This document shows positions 56,684-64,000 of a stretch of 64,000 nt of DNA, piece by piece. Position numbers and translations under genes: made by a program. The notes beneath the pieces are model-generated. The model did no database searches. It saw nothing but the letters and a program-made list of their open reading frames with translations, and had not been told where the DNA came from. Each line of letters opens with the position of its first letter. Position 1 is the first letter of the stretch. This DNA is from Folioceros fuciformis (Eukaryota > Anthocerotophyta > Anthocerotopsida > Anthocerotales): NCBI GenBank assembly GCA_049999805.1, contig JBNGIO010006037.1:1-64000 (forward strand). The letters are read 5' to 3'.

Positions 56684-57878
56684 ATGAGCGTGGAGATGAG
56701 CATGGCCCGTCCCCGCCCGCTGTTCGTGCTGTTCGGGGACTCGATCACGCAGCAGTCGTTCCGGACAGGGGGCTGGGGCGCCGCCCTCGCGGATCGCTAC
56801 TCCCGTAAGGTCTCCTCTCCTCCACCCTGCTAGCTCTGTCCGAATGCCGAGATACGTGTGTCATGCTTGCCCGTCTCACCATATGCTTGTGTTGGTGCAG
56901 GCGGATGTTGTTCTGCGCGGCTACAGCGGGTACAACACGCGCTGGGCTTTGTACCTGCTTGACGGGATTTTCCCTCCCGTAAGACTGCCATTCGGTGTTG
57001 CTTTTGTTGTTGCTGCATTTGCAGGACGGATGGGGAATGACGTGGAAGGTCTGTGGTGCAGAAATCCGAGGTCACACCTTCTCTAGTCACTATATTTTTT
57101 GGTGCAAATGACGCAGCCTTGCCTGATAGAGGCAACCAGCATCAGCACGTGCCGGTGTCCGAGTACCAGGAGAATTTGCACCGGATTGTAGCACACCTCA
57201 AGGTTCGGGGAGGAGGATCCTGTCTTGCGTCCATACGTCTGTCCAGTTTAATTCTTTGGGCTTGACCGGATTCCTGTTTGATACAGGGCCTGTCGAACTC
57301 GTTGCTTATCGTGCTCATCACCCCCCCTCCCGTAGATGAAGAGGGGCGCCTTGCTCATGCCAGGTGTGTCTCCTTTCTCATCTGCTACACGAGGTCCTAT
57401 ATAGGGTTTACGACTCGAGCTCACCCTGTGCCGCACATGTGCTTCAGGGTCATGTATGGAGACAATGCCGTGGACATTCCGGAGCGCACGAATGAGTTTG
57501 CAGGGCTGTATGCACGAGCCTGTCAAGCCGTGGCCAGAGAGGAAAATATTCCCGTCATCGATCTGTGGTCTGCGATTCAAGCAAAACACAACTGGCAGAA
57601 GCTCTGTCTTAGGTACAGCTTGTTTCCTCACCTCTTCCTACTTGCTTGCCTGTTGTAGCGTAGTCATCTCATACAGCGCACTCTTTTCCTGCTTTACGTG
57701 CAGTGACGGCCTGCACTTGACAGCCGCCGGCAATTCCGTGGTGTTCGAGGAACTGATAAAGGTACTGGACAATTCCAGTGAGGGTGCTTCTTTAGGCGCA
57801 GACTCCTTGCCTATGGACTATCCAGAGCACTCGCATGTGGACCCAACTGATCCAGCCAAGACTTTCTCGGACTTGTAG
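56684..57878 (+). CDS. GDSL esterase, isoamyl-acetate-hydrolysing (IAH1) type
   Basis: Exons: 56684-56809, 56901-56978, 57062-57202, 57287-57363, 57448-57612, 57704-57878, giving 253 residues. SGNH-hydrolase blocks are visible: LFGDSITQQS (nucleophile Ser), SGYNTRW (Gly block), FFGANDAALP (Asn block) and SDGLHLTAAGN (Asp/His). The family hydrolyses short-chain acetate esters; the natural substrate in plants is unclear. The first donor was chosen as AAG|GTCTCC to give SRKADVVLRGY; a stronger-looking GTAAGG four bases earlier breaks the frame. The start is ambiguous: Met 56432 in the same frame would add 84 residues, including a hydrophobic stretch (LNLLLFVSWW) that could anchor the protein in a membrane. 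Confidence 0.9.
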
Positions 57879-58360
57879 AGCGAAGGTTATTGATGTATTC
57901 CAGCGGTATCTTTGGGAATTACATGTATGTAGGGAGAAACAAAAGTTTCTGTATGATGCCTTCTTGGTACGAGGCAGCCCTTGGCCACAAAATTCTTCTT
58001 CACCTGGCTAAGAGGGTCTTCTTGGCTTCACATCATGAAGTCTCGCGCTAAGCGGCACCTGTGCTCTGCAGACAGAGACGCTATCCCTTTCTCCAATCCC
58101 GACGACCCCATGGTTAGGAGGGGCATGTTGATGGAGATTCAGCTTTCTCCTCCCTGAGGACCTGCCCTGCTGGTCTCCCATCACGGACGCGACTGGTTTC
58201 ACCTCTCACAATTTTTTTTTCAGCTGCTCGGCACCCGAAAGCAGCAATGGTGCCGCCTAAGTAGGTGAAGCAAAGGCATATTATTGCTAAGCTTGAGTCT
58301 TTACGCTCAAACCTTAAACGCGTTTGCCCAAGAACGTCTTCTGCCCGTACAAGATTCCGT
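57879..58360. other. Convergent 3' intergenic region
   Basis: 482 bp between the esterase stop (+) and the presumed mS23 stop (-). It probably contains 3' UTRs. If the mS23 C-terminus extends through another intron, its last exon would lie here. Confidence 0.35.
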
Positions 58361-59106
58361 TCAAAACTGTCGTGTGTTCCGCAGACCCCTGGAAATGTGA
58401 ATCCACTCCTCATCCTGCGCGGCCTCAATTGCCGATTTCTTCATCGGAGGAGGCTCCCTCCCTTCCCTGATAGCCTTCCTTCTCTCCGCTTTCCACTTCT
58501 CCTCTACTGCCTTACGGGCTTCGGCATCCTCGGCCTGCACAAACACGAGGTAGGAACCCTAACTTTAGTGTGGGCAACCAACAACGACGAAGGAATCCGT
58601 GATACGTTTTCCCGAACTTGCCTCAACCACATCGCGAGCCGCATCCCGAAACAGTCCCTGCTGCATCAACTCCAGTTGACGCCAAGCAAACTTCCGGGCA
58701 GGCGGGGGTTCGAAGCTCGTCAGGCTGCCGGAAACAGGAACAGAGATTTCAGGCCCCTTCTTCTCGAACATGCGACAGAGGCCTGGCTGCTGCAGCGAGG
58801 GGAAAGGGAGCTCACTCTATGGGCGTGCAAACGGCGTCGGGATGACGGGCGTAGTAGGATTCCACCAGCCGATCCTCAGGGTAACGTATCTTGGGAGGCC
58901 TCTTGGTCCGAGTCTGGCTCGCAACAGGCGGAACGCTGCACCGTCATGCACAACACAGTGAGTCGGGTGCTTACGGCCACCTGCAACCGCATCCACAACC
59001 ACAGATCCCACCTTTCCACAGCGTCCAGCCATCGGGGCTTGGTTACGATGCCTCCTTTCATCAGAAGGCGCGTCTTGGTAAGCACGTTTCCTTTCATAAA
59101 TGACAT
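58361..59106 (-). CDS. MRPS23: Mitochondrial small-subunit ribosomal protein mS23
   Basis: Exons in transcription order: 59106-59012, 58917-58816, 58724-58622, 58534-58361, giving 157 residues in phase. The start MSFMKGNVLTKTRLLMKG matches plant mS23, followed by PRWLDAVER, YPEDRLVESYYARHPDA, SFEPPPARKFAWRQLELM and a basic coiled C-terminus (KWKAERRKAIREGREPPP). Role: a mitoribosome small-subunit protein. Intron 3 begins with GCAAGT after GAG (GC-AG type). Intron 2's acceptor follows a good pyrimidine tract (CTGTTCCTGTTTCCGGCAG). The gene is easily missed because the opposite strand holds a longer chance frame. The stop lies 79 bp after the end of the upstream DNA-PKcs gene on the same strand. 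The exact C-terminus is uncertain. Confidence 0.78.
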
Positions 59107-59185
59107 CGCGCCTGCTCAAGACTCACAACTGCACGACGATCACAACATATGCAAGTGCGTCGAAACTAAAATTCCGGCAGTGGCA

Positions 59186-62100
59186 TCAGATCCAAGGTTG
59201 CCATCCCACCCACGTGCGGCCATAGACGTTAGGGTCAGTGGCCTGGTCCAGCAAACAATCAATTTGTTCCTGCACAGACTCGCACCTCTCTTTGATTACA
59301 CGGGCGCGTATATTCCTACTAGGGGCTCCGCGGACGATGCCTTCCAGTGCGGACATGTACGGCTTGCCTGCGTGGATGGAACTCCGAAGCTCAGCGACGG
59401 TGATTTCTGCAGGGTTCCACAGATCCAGCTTTCGATGGGCATGTTCAATCTTCAGCTCCACATGCTGCTGCGCATGACTCGGGGATCCCTGGCCGCCCTC
59501 CCCCAGCTCTTGCAAAGCATCGGCGGGCGCAGCCCCCCTTCGAAGGGTAGCCGTGCGTGCGGCTTCTGTCTGCCAGTCGACCAGCGGCTCTTTCACGAAG
59601 ATATCCAGGACAGCGCCTACGTCTTCCCTGCGGGCATGGAGTGCCGACATAGCTCGGACCATGTCATTCCGCAGTAGAGCTATCGCATCCAGAGGCCGCA
59701 GGTAATCCAGCATTTGCCGGGTCAGCCTGAATGGTATCAGCTCAGGGACGGGCAGAAGAATGACTGCTGTGCCAAAGCTGTACCCGAAGTCGATAGGGAT
59801 CAAGGACCCGCGGTCCATGTCAATCAGCATGTTTCCAAGGTGCCTGTCCCCGACTCCCGCCACATAACAACACACACTTACCACTGACAGGCTTCGAGCA
59901 AACTGAGACCGCATAGAGAGGTATGCCTCGGCACTTGTTGACAACTTCGACATTCCTTGTCTGAGGGCATCAGAGGGCATTTGGGAGTGCAGAAATGCCA
60001 TTTCCTGGGCGACGTCTCTGTACTCTAGAGTGGCATAGGAGTTGGCGTAGCATGCAGGAAGGTTCTGTGATCTTCCCTTTTGGGTGATCCAATCCACGTA
60101 CTGCTTAGTCAGACTCTGGAAGAGCATGTCACCATTTTGCTGGTAGCCATTAGAAGACACGGCCTTCGAGGTCAACCCATCTTTTATTACATCCTGTAGC
60201 ACTCTGGTGTGCTCCACGAACTGAAGCAGACCACAACGCCTGGACACTGGGATAACAGCAAAGGTGGGCACCAATAATTCTCTCCTGGAACATGCTGAAT
60301 CCCTCCCCAATATGCCGTTTATGACTTCAAATAGTTGCTGTATCCTTTGATCCAGACGTAGATCTTCACCTCCCTTCACAACAAATTTGTACTCCTTTTC
60401 ATCCGACCCTCTCATAGTAAGAATCTTGGGACGTTGCTTTGAGGACAAGGTCACCACCGTCTGTTCAAAACCAACCAGCTTTACGTGCCTTTCAGGGTCA
60501 GGCTTTTGTAGTCCACCATACTGTCCAGGAACTTCGACGGCATGACTTCCACGTACACCATCTGGACGCGACATCCCGTGTGCCTGTGCAAGTGTTTCCA
60601 GGCTTCCGTACTGGTCAAACTCCGCCATCCATCTGGAGAGGGACGCCAGACTCTGATTTCCAGCTGGCAGCACCTGCACAGCTTTCTGCAGGTTGGAAAC
60701 GACATCCTTCGTTGAAGCTGTGAATCCTCCCTCGTCCATTCCTAGCAGTTTTTCACCCCTTTCTCCAAAGGCCTTCAAGACTTGTTTGCTGTAGCTTTGA
60801 GCGAATTTGGTGTTGTATTCTCCTGACAAACGAGTCTCTTTCTTCATTTCCTGCAAGTCAAGAGAATCTTCAAAGACCTGGCAAAAAACCTCTTGTGCTT
60901 TCTTCCTGTCACCAGTGATTAAACAGTACTTTATCCGAGAAAGACCATCTTGCAAACGTTGCTCCGGAAAAGTTAGATCCTCTACAGCCCTGGCAAAACC
61001 CTCTTGAGTTGGATCTCTCAGATAAAGTGCTAACTTTTCAGTCCTTCGCGTCCCAGTGCTCTTGAAGTCGCCTTTGCTAACTTGAAATTGATGATACAAT
61101 GCTCGAGGATACAACCTTGCCACGTCTTCCAGAAGCTTCACAAAAACAGCTCCCACGTCTTCATCCATTGTAGCCAGCATCTGTGGTATCCAAGCAACGA
61201 AGAGCCATTTTGGAATATCCTCAGCAAAGCTCTGAAACTCCTGGATTGTGTCAGGGTACTGAGTAACCAGAAAGAGAAGTCTTGCCACACTCTGCTGGCC
61301 CTGCGAAGAACTGTCCAGAGACACGGCTTTGCTAAGATTTCCCACAATTAATCTGGGGTATGCTGATGCAGGTGGAAGGCCCATACCACCACTTCCCTCT
61401 CTTAACACCTCCCTTACTTGGTCCCCCCATTTCAAATCCTTACTGGCTTTCAGCAGCTCATCACAAAAGGCCCCAAGTCTGTAGAAGGCCTTCGCTGAGT
61501 TTCGTACCGAACACTTAGCACTACCTGCACTCTTACCGAAATCTGCAAGCTTACCTATTAACTCGTTTAAAACTGCAAACGTGGACCCTAACCTTGATCC
61601 ACCGTCGTTGAGAGCACTTCTGTTAACTTTACTTCTCGGCAAAAGCTCCAGTAAGGACCATCCTATCTGAGACAAGATGTTTGCCTCATTCAGTTTCAAT
61701 CCGATGATCCACTTGGGGTCAATCGACGCTCCTCTTCTCTGTGCCGTGTGCTGAATGTATTGAAGCACCTGGAACAAAAACTACGCATGAGACTAAAACT
61801 TAATGAGAATTAGTGGCTCGACCGTACACGCGTCCTGTGACAAGAGGGACAAACCTTCTCACGTAGTGCTACACCTTCCTTGACGTTAATACGCTGAGTC
61901 CTGTCTGCTTGGAGGTTTTGCAGCTTTACAAGTCTCTTGAAGGACTGGTAGTCATGGTCATCATTCCCTGTTTCAGCATGTTTCAAAGCTTGATACTCCT
62001 GCATATATCCCTGCCACCGGATGAGAACGTTGACAGTAGTCAGCAAAAACAATTTGCTCCCAGTCGCACAGCACGTCTGCTGATTTCTCACTTGGAGAAC

Positions 62101-63954
62101 ATGGACGAAAATAATGTTTCGAGTTAGTAACGCAAAACAGCGCACTTTGTTTTAGAGCTAGTCGTGTGACATTGTGAAAAATCAATGGAAATGAGTCAGT
62201 TCAAGTTTTCACGAACCTTGGCAACTGTGTAAGCCCCAATATCCGTAAGTCCTTTTGCCGCCTCAAGATAGATGTGTGCTCTTTCAGCATCAAGTTGGGT
62301 GGCAAGGAAGAGTCCTGACTGACGCGGAGCAATGTCAGGGACACGTTTATTGAGCATACCCTGAATTTTATTGAAAAATAAGAGACGCCTTTTGACAACG
62401 TCATCCCATGCTTCAACTCCCCCCATCTGAGCTGAAGGCCATCGGTTTTTCCATTTCATGAGCAGTCTGCCTCAAAAACACGAGATTGTCAGTAAGGTAA
62501 CACAGATGAGGCAGAAGAAGAACAACAAACGCTGAGAAGGCTCGTACTGATGCNNNNNNNNNNNNNNNNNNNNNNNNNNNNNNNNNNNNNNNNNNNNNNN
62601 NNNNNNNNNNNNNNNNNNNNNNNNNNNNNNNNNNNNNNNNNNNNNNNNNNNNNTACTGATGCAGCTCATCTTGATTCTCCCTTGTCAGATACTCGATAAA
62701 CTCCTCATGTTCAACAATCTTTTGTAGCTGCTGCACCTGAAGATGCCGGCTCCCAACTGCCAAAGGATGCAGCCGAGTCCAATTCCTTGTGAAAATTTTG
62801 TAACATTCTGTCAAGTAGAGACGAGCACGATCAAATTGATCACTAGCAGTTGCTAGATGCAGAAGCTCGATGCTAAAGTTTTCAAGCAGAAAAGCCTCCC
62901 TTGCTGGATTTTCCAGTGACTTCTGAACAAATTTCATCAGCTGTGAGTGAAAGCTTGTAAGTTTTGCAGCTCCTCTTACAAACAATCCTAAGTGTGGCTC
63001 CTTAAGCTTCGAGTCCCACAACTTTTCAACTGTCTGATCATCAATTTCCTCTCCTATCTCGTAAATTGATTCCTGCGTCAAAGTTTGCCAGTTGTTCAAC
63101 TCCATCAAGCATGTGCGACGTTGTCGATCCCATATATCAATCTCAGATGTGGAGATTCGACCACCACCCAATGCTGTCGTAGAATCTGGATGGCAGCTTT
63201 AGTGAGATCGTCAGCAAAAAACGAACTCAAGTGAGACAACATCCCTCAGTACTCCCGAGAGCGTAACGACTTGTCTCACAGGACAACAGATTCCAACAGC
63301 AGCTGGGGGCCTTACCAGTATGGCTCTCCAGCTGATCAACTTGGTCGAGATACGTATCGTAAAGAGCTAAAGCCCTGCTGTAATCACCTTCAAGCTGTGC
63401 TTCTAACGCATGCTTGGTTCTGTTCAGCTTGGCAATATGTTTTTGGTACAGTGCCAGGACTATGTCTGCCTCCCCAACAGACTCATACAGATGAGCAAGC
63501 TCCAACCATGCCTCATCCACAGAGGGTTGAGAATGCGATACTTGTCCTACTATCCCCTTGTGTCGTTTGCTGTTTTGTACAGGGGCAGGTCCTCCGTCAT
63601 AGCAGACCTGACTTTCGAGAAGCATTATGCCAGAGTGAAAGTTGCGGGATTTAGAGCTTGCACATCCTACAAGCTCTGGTCTTATCCAGATGCTCGGATC
63701 CTCCAGGCAAAGAGAGTGTAAGCAAGCAACAAATGAGATTCCATGATGCGTTTGTGCTAAAGCAGCTTCAATTCCAAGTTTCAACTGAGCCTTCAGTCCC
63801 TGTCCTGTATCTTGGATTTGATTTGCAGGAAGAGACAGAACTGCTCTACTTAATATCTTAAAGGTGAGCCTTGCAAATGTTGTGTCTCTCCCTGCCAAAG
63901 CTGCTAGCAATTTTATAACGTCCTCATTCTTTATTTGAATGTCCGGTAACTCCC
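59186..63954 (-). CDS. PRKDC: DNA-PKcs-type PIKK kinase, C-terminal part (5' end beyond window)
   Basis: Visible exons in transcription order: 63954-63316, 62657 back to 63173 (63173-62657), 62466-62217, 62010-61855, 61768-59186, about 1,380 codons in one phase-consistent chain. The upstream part is FAT-domain helices (SEIDIWDRQRR, WDDVVKRRLLFFNKIQ). The last exon (860 residues) holds the kinase: VPGQYGG, RHVKLVGFEQTV, VKGGEDLRLDQRIQQLF, INGILGRDSACSRREL, catalytic loop GDRHLGN (59851-59831), IDFG (59794-59783), then VPELIPFRLTRQ and DVFVKEP. The end is the FATC stretch LLDQATDPN.YGRTW.GWQPW. These blocks are those of DNA-PKcs, not ATM, ATR or TOR. Role: the end-joining kinase recruited by Ku to DNA breaks. 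A 100-N gap lies in one intron. The family totals about 4,000 residues, so about two thirds is outside the window. Confidence 0.93.
62554..62653. other. Assembly gap (100 N), probably spurious
   Basis: Exactly 100 N in an intron of the DNA-PKcs gene. The 9 bases before it, TACTGATGC, are repeated exactly after it, so the two contig ends appear to overlap. Merging them restores an ordinary short intron with its donor. Confidence 0.99.
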
Positions 63955-64000
63955 CTGCCATAACCACATGGTCATACGCATTACGTGATAAAATAAGGAA

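Noticed and set aside
58265-59677. 470-codon plus-strand frame
   Set aside because: It is antisense to the mS23 exons and to the FATC end of the DNA-PKcs gene, has no recognisable domain, and the opposite strand has family-matching exons.
59186-63954. ATM, ATR or TOR kinase
   Set aside because: The activation region VPELIPFRLTRQ, the DVFVKEP block and the C-terminal QATDPN..GRTW.GW.PW are DNA-PKcs features.

Overview
The window is nuclear DNA of a green plant. It carries spliced genes with short introns (mostly about 70-200 bp), two long PLS-type PPR genes with no intron in the repeat region, a plant A-type CDK, sterol glucosyltransferase UGT80, nuclear-encoded plastid ribosomal proteins uL5c and bS21c, an mTERF protein and a plant-type mitochondrial mS23. 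One PPR protein ends in a DYW-like domain with a KPARA motif and the terminal tripeptide DRH. To my knowledge that variant occurs in lineages with reverse U-to-C organelle editing (hornworts, ferns, some lycophytes). With the compact introns, a hornwort or another seedless plant is my best guess. This is inference; there is no rRNA or organelle marker to settle it.

Layout. 0.3-5.0 kb: Tudor-SN (+). 5.2-6.4 kb: short-chain dehydrogenase (+). 7.6-8.7 kb: DDAH-type hydrolase (+). 9.1-10.7 kb: peroxisomal adenine nucleotide carrier (-). 11.2-14.3 kb: PPR with E/E+ end (+). 14.6-15.2 kb: tandem duplication. 15.2-18.3 kb: PPR with DYW:KP-like end (+). 19.1-21.2 kb: CDKA (+). 21.8-22.8 kb: unassigned exon-like segments. 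23.9-28.7 kb: UGT80 (+), with an assembly gap in an intron. 29.0-30.0 kb: 1-Cys peroxiredoxin (-). 30.6-32.4 kb: pyruvate kinase (-). 33.0-33.8 kb: uL5c (+). 34.6-35.1 kb: bS21c (-). 35.3-36.5 kb: unknown 393-aa protein (-). 37.2-38.8 kb: acyl-protein-thioesterase-like hydrolase (+). 38.8-42.0 kb: minisatellites and AT-rich DNA. 42.0-44.4 kb: UBA2-type RNA-binding protein (+). 44.4-45.9 kb: minisatellites. 46.0-48.6 kb: mTERF (-). 49.2-50.2 kb: RING E3 (-). 50.2-52.2 kb: AT-rich intergenic DNA. 52.2-53.6 kb: PRCC (+). 54.0-55.3 kb: proteasome RPN6 (-). 56.4-57.9 kb: IAH1-type GDSL esterase (+). 58.4-59.1 kb: mitochondrial mS23 (-). 59.2-64.0 kb: C-terminal part of a DNA-PKcs-type PIKK kinase (-), running off the right edge.

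This is a eukaryotic neighbourhood of independent genes, not an operon. A loose theme is organelle gene expression (two PPRs, uL5c, bS21c, mTERF, mS23). The points most worth following are the plant DNA-PKcs, the DYW:KP-like editing factor, an N-gap that looks spurious inside the DNA-PKcs gene, the 9-nt first coding exon of CDKA, and several minisatellites. All exon borders were placed by eye from open frames, splice consensus and remembered family sequences. No alignment was run.
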